Shown piece after piece: positions 18,093 to 25,254 of a DNA stretch of 47,340 bases. The stretch is from Propionivibrio sp. (GTDB taxonomy: Bacteria; Pseudomonadota; Gammaproteobacteria; Burkholderiales; Rhodocyclaceae): NCBI RefSeq assembly GCF_016790145.1, contig NZ_JAEUOI010000028.1, forward strand, positions 1 to 47,340, in the 5' to 3' direction. The position numbers and the translations under genes are program-made. The notes under the pieces were generated by a model. The model was not told the origin of the DNA, ran no database searches, and saw only the letters and a program-made list of their open reading frames with translations. Each line of letters begins with the position of its first letter. Within the stretch, counting starts at the first letter, position 1.

Positions 18093-18285
18093 TCGCGACG
18101 ATGCGATGCGCTAGCCTGCGGCCGTTCAAGCAACTCCTCATGTTTACTGGCGCCGCCGTTCCTTGACGGCTTCTTTGGAGATTCCATCGCCGCGCCTGCG
18201 ACCGCGGGCTATGCCTACCCCACCTTGGCTCCGGCCGTTCCCGGCGTGAATGTTTTGACGTATCAATGGCCGGAGTTGGCTGTTA

Positions 18286-18363
18286 GTCGGGTAGCAGAAG
18301 TGCCTTGCTGCACCGCCGCCCCCTAAGAACCGTACAGGCGCCTGACGACGCATACGGCTCAAG
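18286..18363 (-). ncRNA. Group II intron 3' remnant (domains V and VI)
   Basis: The minus strand of 18327-18360 is a 34-nt hairpin beginning GAGCCGTATGCG and ending TGTACGGTTC. It has the same length, lower stem and 2-nt bulge position as group II intron domain V (the ai5gamma D5 begins GAGCCGUAUGCG and ends CGUACGGUUC). It is followed by TTAGGGGG and a domain VI-like stem, then CTACCCGAC, a typical intron 3' end, at 18286. Upstream (18364 onward) there is no reverse transcriptase; other mobile debris is joined directly. The upper tetraloop is GTCA rather than GNRA, so the element is probably dead. Confidence 0.72.
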
Positions 18364-18405
18364 CCTCTTAAAGGCATCTTGCAACACTCGGTTTCACAAC
18401 ATCTG

Positions 18406-18575
18406 CTACGCCTTCACAATACACGCTACCTGGCCATTGCACAGCAAGCCGACAACCACCTGACGCTTGCCGCTCTTTCGGTCCCGGTTGTAACCGAAGG
18501 CCGCCAGCTCGTTGTCCTCCCCCTCCAGGTACCCGCGCCGTTTGGTGTATATTGCGTTGCGGTATGAGATGAATG
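18406..18575 (-). pseudogene. IS1634-type transposase fragment
   Basis: The minus-strand frame contains GYLEGEDNELAAFGYNRDRK, then SGKRQVVVGLLCN. This matches the internal 'YLEG..NELA.FGYNRD.K.GK.Q.V.GLL' block of IS1634/IS4-superfamily DDE transposases. Homology stops abruptly at both ends (stop at 18406; fusion to an IS21 end near 18585). Only about 45 residues remain. Confidence 0.6.
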
Positions 18576-18584
18576 CGTATCGGG

Positions 18585-18882
18585 CGGATGGCCACCCCGG
18601 GGAAAGTTGACTGTTCGGTCGCCAGTTGCTGCGTAAGGCCGCGGATTGTCTTCCGATCAATTTGTGTGATGCGCGCAATTTCGTGCTGGCTCTTCCCGGC
18701 CGCCAGAAGCGTGAATAGCGTGCTTTGCAGATGTGGCTTCAAGACGTTCACTCCTTACTCCCTTCGAAAATCGAAGAGCGAAGATTACGTCCTGCCGAAA
18801 ACTCCCCTGACAGCGTCGAAAACGGCGCCCTAGTGCACCGTTACGCGCTCATCAGGGTGGGGAATTTTAACCGGCATCGGGG
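18585..18882 (-). mobile_element. Truncated IS21 left end with start of istA
   Basis: The reverse complement is nearly identical to 20145-20465 of the complete IS21 copy: terminal sequence (CCCCGATGCCGG...), leader, and the first ~53 codons of istA (HTH region). One of the two terminal CAAAATCCCCCAC subrepeats is deleted. Homology ends at the istA codons for SPGVA, where it is fused to the IS1634 fragment. It is inverted relative to the complete copy. Confidence 0.8.
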
Positions 18883-19156
18883 CGGTGATCTTATCCGCAT
18901 GGGCCTGTACCCTAGCACGTTGCCAAAACCATCCCACGTCGAGAATATTTACACTTCTAGCGGTGTGGTTTTCTTAATACCAATGATTTTTAAAGGTATT
19001 TCACTGAAGCACGATTCGTGCTTCAGAAGTTTACTGGCGAGTTTAGCGGGTAGCCCCGATTTACCAGCTGGGGTGGTCAGTGACAACCATGGCTGGTTAT
19101 CCTCACGGCAATGTCAGCGCTTTGAAGTGTCTCAGTTTTGCATCGGGGGCAAAGAA
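18883..19156. other. Low-GC stretch with one perfect hairpin
   Basis: No gene recognised. CTGAAGCACGA-T-TCGTGCTTCAG at 19004-19026 is a perfect 11-bp stem with a single-base centre, preceded by AT-rich sequence. It could be a terminator stem or a mobile-element end; no T-run follows. Confidence 0.4.
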
Positions 19157-19387
19157 ATGCGGTGTAGGTTGCCAATCACTGTTGACAACACCCCCATGAC
19201 ATGGCAGACAATGGCTCTACCATACATGAACTTAGACGACATAGTTAAAGTTGCTTGTGAATATTGTTGGTGTAGAACTCTGGCAAGTCAGTACGATAGT
19301 CGCTTGATGAGCTATACCAAGGTGGCAGTTGCCAAGAAGTTTGCTGGCCCGCAGCGGCCAAAGATACTCTCATCATACGGTGAATAA
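19157..19387 (+). CDS. Hypothetical protein (unrecognised, between IS21 ends)
   Basis: A 76-codon frame from the ATG at 19157, behind a GGGGGC run 6 nt upstream. The translation (e.g. MNLDDIVKVACEYCWCRTLA) resembles no family I know. It ends 2 nt before the next small frame, so the two could form one unit. Base composition is lower in GC than the core genes, as expected of transferred cargo. It may equally be a chance frame. Confidence 0.25.
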   Translation: MRCRLPITVDNTPMTWQTMALPYMNLDDIVKVACEYCWCRTLASQYDSRLMSYTKVAVAKKFAGPQRPKILSSYGE

Positions 19388-19389
19388 CC

Positions 19390-19647
19390 ATGGATATTTC
19401 AGATGACACCACACTTTGGCTTTTTCCTATCCCAGTAGGTAGCTTCTCGGATCAGAATTTCTCAGAGACGGAATTTCTTCGCACGCAGGTTGCCGTTATT
19501 GAAGCATATGTCGAGCACTTTCCCTCTGATGAGAGGGATTTCCGTGCGCTGGCCTGGATCGAAGCCAATGCCAGCCAATATCGCCACTGGTGGCAGACAC
19601 AGGCGGCGACCAGCCGATACCATGTGCATTCCACAATGGGTTACTGA
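19390..19647 (+). CDS. Hypothetical acidic protein (unrecognised, between IS21 ends)
   Basis: An 85-codon frame from the ATG at 19390 (MDISDDTTLWLFPIPVGSFS) with GGTGA about 10 nt upstream. It is acidic, rich in aromatic residues and ends STMGY. It has the composition of a small soluble protein, but I know no family match. It lies 2 nt after the preceding small frame. The pair sits in the ~1.26 kb trapped between inverted IS21 ends. Confidence 0.35.
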   Translation: MDISDDTTLWLFPIPVGSFSDQNFSETEFLRTQVAVIEAYVEHFPSDERDFRALAWIEANASQYRHWWQTQAATSRYHVHSTMGY

Positions 19648-19904
19648 GACGCATAACACTGGCGGCGCTCGTCGGCCAGAGATAAGTAATGTCCATGGCG
19701 TTCAAGGATAATCAGCAACTGGTAGCGGGATTTCATTCATACATTTACGCATATAGCATTGCGCAATGCAAAGAAAAAGCTTGGGATTCGCCACATAGCA
19801 GGATTTGTCGATTTGCGCTGCAGACGTATGTGTTTGTCTTGTTGCGTCGGCGTGCAAAATCTTGACGCCTACGCGCCGAACGTCGGTTGCGATGAGCTAC
19901 GAGA
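19648..19904. other. Intergenic, nothing recognised
   Basis: There is no convincing gene or repeat between the small hypothetical frames and the transposase fragment. Confidence 0.4.
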
Positions 19905-20072
19905 CTACGGCTGGCAGAAGTGCCGCAGGTTGATCATCGTATAGGCGAGGGTCTTTAATGCATAGTGCAGACGGCTGATCCATTCGAAGCGCAGCAAGAG
20001 CCGCTTGAACTTGTCCTCCCAAGCGAACGATAGCTCGATGGTTCTGAACCGCTCCTTGAAGAAGGCGGGATT
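19905..20072 (-). pseudogene. C-terminal fragment of a DDE transposase (IS5/IS4 superfamily-like)
   Basis: The minus strand reads FFKERFRTIELSFAWEDKFK, RLLLRFEWISRLHYALKTLA, YTMINLRHFC to the stop at 19905. This is the typical C-terminus of an IS5/IS4-superfamily transposase, containing the E(6)K/R-like FKERFRTIE...WEDKFKRLLLR region. The catalytic aspartates and the rest of the protein are missing. It is joined in frame at its N-side to a short terminase-like segment (see 20073-20144). Confidence 0.65.
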
Positions 20073-20144
20073 GTAGATCGGCTTGGTTCGGCAGTTCTGC
20101 AGGGTGCCTTTGATCTTCTTGACCGTCACCGGCAGGTGCTTACG
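20073..20144 (-). pseudogene. Possible P27-type phage terminase small-subunit N-terminus, split by IS21
   Basis: Joining 22990-22976 (minus strand: ATG GCC GGA C..) to 20144 onward across the IS21 gives MAGRKHLPVTVKKIKGTLQN, then CRTKP. This resembles the start of P27-family terminase small subunits (MAGRKPLPT..K...GTLQPCRTN). IS21 sits within codon 4-5. The segment then runs in frame into the transposase C-terminus, so it is a chimera. The terminase call rests on about 25 residues. Confidence 0.35.
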
Positions 20145-20301
20145 CCCCGATGGCCGGTCAAAATCCCCCACCTTTGGTCACTTCAAAATCCCCCACCCTG
20201 ATGAGCGCGTAACGGTGCACTAGGGCGCCATTTTCGACGCTGTCAGGGGAGTTTTCGGCAGGACGTAATCTTCGCTCTTCGATTTTCGAAGGGAGTAAGG
20301 A

Positions 20302-21884
20302 GTGAACGTCTTGAAGCCCCATCTGCAAACCACGGTATTCACGCTTCTGGCGGCCGGGAAGAGCCAGCACGAAATTGCGCGCATCACACAAATTGATCGG
20401 AACACAATCCGCGGTCTTGCGCAGCAACTGGCGACCGAACAGTCAACTTCCCCCGGGGTGGCCACCGGCCCGGTGAATCAAATTCCCCCACCCTGGCCAC
20501 CGGGTCCGAGCCGGCACTCCACGTCGGCCTGTGAACCGCATCGGGGGTTCATCACGGCGCAGTTACAGTTGCGCCGCAACTTCACCGCGATTTACCAGGA
20601 TCTGGTGGATCAGTTCGGATTTTCTGCCGGCTATAACAGCGTCAAGCGCTTTGCCGGCACCCTGATCGGGAAGGAACCGGCACAGTTCGACCGACTGGAA
20701 TTTGCGCCCGGTGAAGAGGTGCAGGTCGATTATGGCGAGGGCGCACTCACGCTCTATCCCGGTACGGATCGCTACCGTAAGCCGCGCCTGTTCGTATGCA
20801 CCCTGCGCTATTCACGGCGCAGCTTTCGGCGCGTGGTGTGGAAATCCAGTCAGGAGACCTGGGCCCGCTTGCACGAGCAGGCCTGGCGATATTTCGGTGG
20901 CACAGTTGTAGCTATGTGGTTCTCGATAACCTGAAGGAAGGGGTCATCAAGCCTGACTTGTACGAACCGGAGCTGAACCCGGTCTACGCCGCCGTACTCG
21001 CACATTACGGCGTGGTGGCTGACCCTGCGCGTGTCAGGGATCCCAATCGCAAAGGTACCGTGGAAAATGCTATACAGCATACCCAGAGTACGGCGCTCAA
21101 GGGCCGGCGCTTCGCCTCGATCGAGGAGCAGAACGACTTCCTCGAACATTGGGAAACCCACTGGGCGGCGCAACGCATTCACGGCAGTGCGAAACGCCAG
21201 GTCGAAGCCATGTTCCAGGAAGAACGTCCGCTCCTGAAGCCTTTGCCACTGCAGGGCTTCCAGTATTTTGTCGAATCCGAGCGTACCGTCTACGACGACA
21301 CTTGCGTACGGGTCGACCACAGCAGCTATGCGGCCCGTCCGGCGCGCATCGGTAGCCGCGTACTGGTGCGCGTGTTCGAGCATCACCTCGAGATCCGCGA
21401 TGGCCAGACGCAGGCCTTGCTGCGCACCCACCCCTTGGCGGCACGCCTGGGCAGTGTGATCTTGCCCGACGAGGAACGTCTGTTCAATCCCTCACGTGAA
21501 ACCCGTCGCATCCTGACTCAGGCCAAGGACATCGGCCCAGCGACCGAGCAACTGTGCCAGCGCCTGTTCGATCAAGAGGGCCGCGTCGGCCAGCGTCGCC
21601 TATGGGGCATCGTTGGCCTCGCCAAGCGCTACCCTCGGCGGCTCATTGACCGTGCCTGCGCGATGGCCCTGCACGAGGGCATCGGCAGCTACAAGCAGAT
21701 CAAAGCCTTGGCCGAGCGCCTGCTCAACGAGGCTTTGGCGGACATCGATGCTCCGCTTCAAGGCGAACTGGTGCTGACCCAGGACGACCCCTTGATCCGA
21801 TCCGGCGAAGACTATGCCGACCTGTTCACCCTGGGCGCTCAAAACAGCGCCGCCTTGCCACCCCTCCTGGAGAAATTATCATGA
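20302..21884 (+). pseudogene. istA: IS21 transposase IstA, frameshifted
   Basis: Starts at a GTG (20302) behind GGGAG. The N-terminal HTH (SQHEIARITQIDRNTIRGLA) and the first DDE Asp (EVQVDYGEG) are in frame 1, up to YFGGTVV at about 20913. The rest is in the next frame: YVVLDNLKEGVIKPD with the second Asp, KGTVENAIQHTQ with the Glu, and the C-terminal DNA-binding part to the stop at 21884. One missing base near 20905-20915 would restore the family sequence 'YFGG...YVVLDNL'. IS21 is not known for frameshifting inside istA, so I call it broken, or a sequencing error. Confidence 0.85.
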
Positions 21885-22651
21885 GCATGACCCTGAACGA
21901 AATCGACCGCGCCCTGCGCGAACTGCGCCTGTCCGGAATCCGGGCCACCCTCGAGACACGCATTCTGCAAGCCCAGGCGAACCAGGAGCCCTTCCTCGAC
22001 ACCTTCTCCATGATTCTGCAGGACGAACTCGACCGCCGCCGTTCGCGTCTGATGGAGCGCCGTTACCACCAGTCCGGCCTGGACGAACGCGCCACGCTGA
22101 ACGACTTCGATTGGCGCTTCAATCCGAAACTGCCCCGTCAGGCCTGCTTCGAACTCCATACCCTCAAATTCATCGCCGAGGGGCAAAACGCCCTGCTCAT
22201 CGGCAAGCCCGGGACGGGCAAAAGTCGGATCGCCAAAGCGGTCGCCTATCAGGCCACCCTGCAAGGCCATGATGTGCGGGTTCTGGAGGCCGACAGCGTC
22301 TTTGCCCCGTACGCGCTTGGGAGCAGCGCCGATCAGCAGCGACAGTTGTCCCCCTGGATCGAGGCCGATCTGCTCGTGCTTGACGACCTGTTCCTCGCCA
22401 GGCGCATCAGCGACCGTGCCGGCGAGGTACTGCAAATGCTCGTTCATCAGCGCTACAAAACGCGGCGCAGCATCGTGGTGACGTCCAACCGCGTGGTCCA
22501 GGACTGGGGCAAATACCTGGGGGACAACACGATGGCCACCACCATTCTCGATCGTCTGATGCACCGCTCGCATCTGCTTGAGTTCGAAGGCAAAAGCTAT
22601 CGACTCAAAGAAGCGGCGTCGCGCTTCGCTTTGCAACCCGCCGCCGATTGA
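21881..22651 (+). CDS. istB: IS21 helper ATPase IstB
   Basis: The 256-residue AAA+ protein works with IstA in IS21 transposition. Walker A GKPGTGKS is at about residues 108-115, Walker B LLVLDDLF at about 165-172, and the sensor region SIVVTSNRVVQDWGKYLGD follows. The ATG at 21881 overlaps the istA stop (ATGA); a second ATG at 21887 (MTLNEIDRAL) is the more usual family start. Intact, standard length. Confidence 0.95.
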   Translation: MSMTLNEIDRALRELRLSGIRATLETRILQAQANQEPFLDTFSMILQDELDRRRSRLMERRYHQSGLDERATLNDFDWRFNPKLPRQACFELHTLKFIAEGQNALLIGKPGTGKSRIAKAVAYQATLQGHDVRVLEADSVFAPYALGSSADQQRQLSPWIEADLLVLDDLFLARRISDRAGEVLQMLVHQRYKTRRSIVVTSNRVVQDWGKYLGDNTMATTILDRLMHRSHLLEFEGKSYRLKEAASRFALQPAAD

Positions 22652-22975
22652 TGTACGCCCTTGCCTCATCGTGCCGTCCAGAACCTTGGGGCGCTGCCCC
22701 AAACCCCGCGTTCGCCACGGGGCAGCCGCCGTGGATGATAAAACCATCCACAGCAGCCGCCCAAAGCGTTGGGGCGCTTCGATCTGTCAAGTGGCTTTCG
22801 CGGCATAAACGGGTGGCAAACTGCGCCACCCATTTATTCCACGGTCCACTTGACAGCTCTACGCTTTACTTAACAACCAGGGCATCCGCAGCCAAAACTA
22901 CATTACAATTTCAACCATCCTGCCTGGGGGAGTTTGGGTGGCCAACAGTGGGGGATTTTGAAGTGGCCATCGGGG
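22652..22975. other. IS21 right-end non-coding region
   Basis: GC-rich inverted repeats (e.g. around 22690-22745) lead to the right terminal repeats. There is no gene. Confidence 0.6.
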
Positions 22976-22990
22976 CTTACGTCCGGCCAT

Positions 22991-23433
22991 GATTTCGGAG
23001 GTCCATGAAATGTCTGAAAGCATCGTAAAAAAAGCTTTCAGCACTAAATTGCACCAAAATAAGTTTTTCATTTTGCACGCGAAAAAATCTACCCTCACGC
23101 GCGCATCTGTCATATGACATCGTAGAGATTTGACGCCCCTAGAGGGGTCGGTCAGCGCCGCCTAGCGGTCTCGCGAGCCGTTTTCGTATTATTTAGTGCA
23201 GGGATTGGAACTCTTGGCAGGGGCCACAAATCTGAGATTGATGGGGCTGAATATCCGCGATGGCTTGAGGATGTCCGGGCGGCTTCGTAAGTCCTGAACA
23301 GATTCACTGTCAGAGCTTCTCAGAACAGAAGGTTGGCAGTCGCCAACAAGCCGAGGAACAAGGAAAGCTTGCGAGCGGCGGCTTTGCTTCAGATAGCTGC
23401 CCTCCTCGACGACGAGAACTGAACGGCCCTTGT
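22991..23433. other. Non-coding stretch right of IS21
   Basis: AT-rich to about 23110, then mixed composition. A short minus-strand frame at 22991-23113 leads into the split MAGRK segment but resembles nothing by itself. Nothing else recognised up to the repeat at 23434. Confidence 0.4.
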
Positions 23434-23554
23434 GGGTCGATTCCAGAAGTAGCCTGAAGTACCAACCGGTCGTTCGAGCCGACTTCCAAAGCTACGACCG
23501 CTGACCAGCGCATTGCTGCCGTTGGTGGCACCGAGCCAAATGACCGAATTGGCC
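23434..23554 (-). repeat. Dispersed non-coding repeat, copy C
   Basis: The reverse complement aligns closely with 12916-13036 (copy A). The shared blocks include GGTCAGCGGTCGTAG and AAGTCGGCTCGAACGACCGG. Beyond it, to about 23310, likeness to copy A is limited to short blocks such as AAAGCCGCCGCTC. Confidence 0.7.
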
Positions 23555-23929
23555 GATTATGTAGACCGCTTGATTTGTGGAGCTACAAAATCATACCTTT
23601 GCAGAGGCTTGACTGCGAAGGGTCTGCTGGCCTCTGATCCCAGGGTACACTCAACATAATTTTTGAGTTCGAACGGTTACCAGACGCAGCAACATCAGCC
23701 AAAAGATATTGATCCGGGCGAGCAACAAGCCCATTGCGCTACGGATAAGCGTAGTGAATGTACTCACCTGCAATTTTCTGGCCATGCGACAGACACCAGA
23801 TTATGTGGACCGCAGATGCAGCACTTTCCCTGTCAAGCAAGGCGTCTGATGGCAGCCACGGCTTAGAATCCACATAATCACGGAGTCTACATAATCGGCC
23901 TTATGTGGAGCGCTACATAAGGCCGATTA
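23555..23929. repeat. Cluster of related palindromic sites (recombinase-site-like)
   Basis: GATTATGT(A/G)GACC occurs at 23555 and 23799. Its inverse, TCCACATAATC, is at 23869-23879, with a variant at 23885-23895. A perfect 15-bp inverted repeat, TAATCGGCCTTATGT / ACATAAGGCCGATTA, spans 23892-23929 around GGAGCGCT. A related imperfect palindrome is at 23572-23592 (GATTTGTGGAGCTACAAAATC, 21 bp). The common core is TGTGGAG..CTACA. No recombinase gene is nearby. Confidence 0.6.
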
Positions 23930-24069
23930 CCGGGCAGCCATGCAAACCCTATCAGGGGCCGCTTGGTTGGCCCAGGCTGATAGTCGGATTCCTGATGTTA
24001 TCAGGCGGTAAAGCGCCGGGAGACAACACCAGTATGTCCTCGCAGAACAACACCCCGCCATTGCGGGTT
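23930..24069. other. Intergenic, nothing recognised
   Basis: Downstream flank of the ubiH-like gene; no terminator with a convincing T-run. Confidence 0.35.
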
Positions 24070-25254
24070 TCAGGGCCATGCCCGCGCACCCCAGATCATG
24101 CGCCTGGCGACGAAGTGGCGCAGCGGCGGGTAGAGGTCGAGCGCGAGCAGTCCGAGGCCGCGGGCGAAGCGCAGGGGGGGAAAGTCGTTGGAGAACAGGC
24201 GGACGATGCCGTCGGTGAAGGCCATGCTGCCGCGCCGGTCGATGCTGCGACTGCGGGCATAGGCGGCAAGTACCGCCGGGTGCCCGGCATCGGGTTGCCT
24301 GTGCAGTGATTCGGCCAGCGTTTCAGCCAACTCCCAGGCGTCACGCAGGCCGAGGTTGAAGCCCTGGCCGGAAACCGGGTGCAGGGTTTGCGCGCAGTTG
24401 CCGATCCACACCTGTCGTTGCTGCGTGATCTGCTGACGAACTCGCAGCGCGAGCGGAAAGCCGGCGCGCGGGCCGGTAGCAATGAAGTCAAGGCGCTTGC
24501 CGAACTGCTCACTTAGCGCCGCAAGGAAATCCCCGTCGTTGAGCTTGAGCAATGCTGCGGCCTTGTCGGGCGGAACGGTGAACACCACCGAGTAGTCCGC
24601 GCCGAGCGGCAGCAGGGCCAGCGGTCCGTCTGGCGTGAAACGTTCCCAGGCACGCCTGTTGTGTGCCGGCGTCGGGCGGACTTCGGCAACGATGGCGTGC
24701 TGGTCATAGTCGCGCACCTTGACATCGGGGTCGCTGCCGGGTGTGCCTTCGGCATGCACGATGAGCTTTGCCGTGATGCGCCGTGGTGCGCCTTCGTGCA
24801 TAAGCGTCAGGGTGGCATCTTCGTTGCCGGTTTCTATTTTGTCGATGCTGCACCGGGGCATCAGTTGCTCCGCCGTGATGCGGGCAGCGAGGGCCGCGGC
24901 GAGATCGCGGTAGCGCATGACGTAGCCGAGTGCCGGCATGCCATACTCCTCGGCAGTAATCAGCGTGCGTCCGAAGCCACCGCGTTGTGAGACGTGGATT
25001 TCGCGAATCGCAGTGGCGGCGGGAGTGTTCCAGGCATTGAGGCGTTCGAGCAGTTGCCGGCTGCCGTGGGCGAGCGCCAGCGCGCGCGGGTCGTCGGCCC
25101 ACGCGCCGTGCGGGCGGCGGTCGATGAGTAAGACTCGCAGCGGGCTGTCGGCCAGCGCCAGTGCGAGCGTCATGCCGACCGGGCCGGCGCCGACGATGAG
25201 CACATCCGTGCTCTCTGAAGGGTGAGGAGTGGGGAGTGAAGAGCAATCAGTCAC
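24070..25254 (-). CDS. UbiH/UbiF-family FAD-dependent ubiquinone hydroxylase
   Basis: About 394 residues from a GTG at 25254 that overlaps the pepP stop; a TTG at 25272 is an alternative. The N-terminal FAD-binding GxGxxG is clear (VLIVGAGPVGMTLALALADS). The C-terminal FAD motif IGNCAQTLHPVSGQGFNLGL is followed by RDAWELAE, diagnostic of the UbiH/UbiF/VisC/COQ6 family that hydroxylates the ubiquinone ring. Which ring position is uncertain. Gene order pepP-ubiH is classic. Its first ~10 codons (TDCSSLPTPHPSES) are encoded by a GGAGTGAGGAGT-type low-complexity repeat also found upstream of purD, so that part is probably an acquired, dispensable N-terminus. Confidence 0.88.
   Translation of the reverse strand: MTDCSSLPTPHPSESTDVLIVGAGPVGMTLALALADSPLRVLLIDRRPHGAWADDPRALALAHGSRQLLERLNAWNTPAATAIREIHVSQRGGFGRTLITAEEYGMPALGYVMRYRDLAAALAARITAEQLMPRCSIDKIETGNEDATLTLMHEGAPRRITAKLIVHAEGTPGSDPDVKVRDYDQHAIVAEVRPTPAHNRRAWERFTPDGPLALLPLGADYSVVFTVPPDKAAALLKLNDGDFLAALSEQFGKRLDFIATGPRAGFPLALRVRQQITQQRQVWIGNCAQTLHPVSGQGFNLGLRDAWELAETLAESLHRQPDAGHPAVLAAYARSRSIDRRGSMAFTDGIVRLFSNDFPPLRFARGLGLLALDLYPPLRHFVARRMIWGARAWP

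Larger units (their letters stand above)
20145..22975 (+). mobile_element. Complete IS21-family insertion sequence
   Basis: Ends: left CCCCGATGGCCGGTCAAAAT, right (reverse complement) CCCCGATGGCCACTTCAAAA, with additional internal CAAAATCCCCCAC subrepeats on the left, as is typical of IS21. Both sides are flanked by CTTACG (20139-20144 and 22976-22981), a 6-bp target duplication within the 4-8 bp range of the family. Total 2831 bp with istA and istB; about 320 bp of non-coding right end. istA is frameshifted, so this copy may be immobile alone. Confidence 0.9.

Noticed and set aside
18144..18377. 77-codon minus-strand frame (Arg/Gly-rich)
   Set aside because: It covers the group II intron domain V/VI RNA; the coding look is a by-product of GC-rich stems.
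20460..20510. A third IS21-end-like sequence inside istA
   Set aside because: The CAAATTCCCCCACC stretch encodes the normal IPPP segment of this IstA group, so it is not a separate element end.
23310..23531. 73-codon minus-strand frame
   Set aside because: Part of dispersed repeat copy C; no ribosome site or family match.
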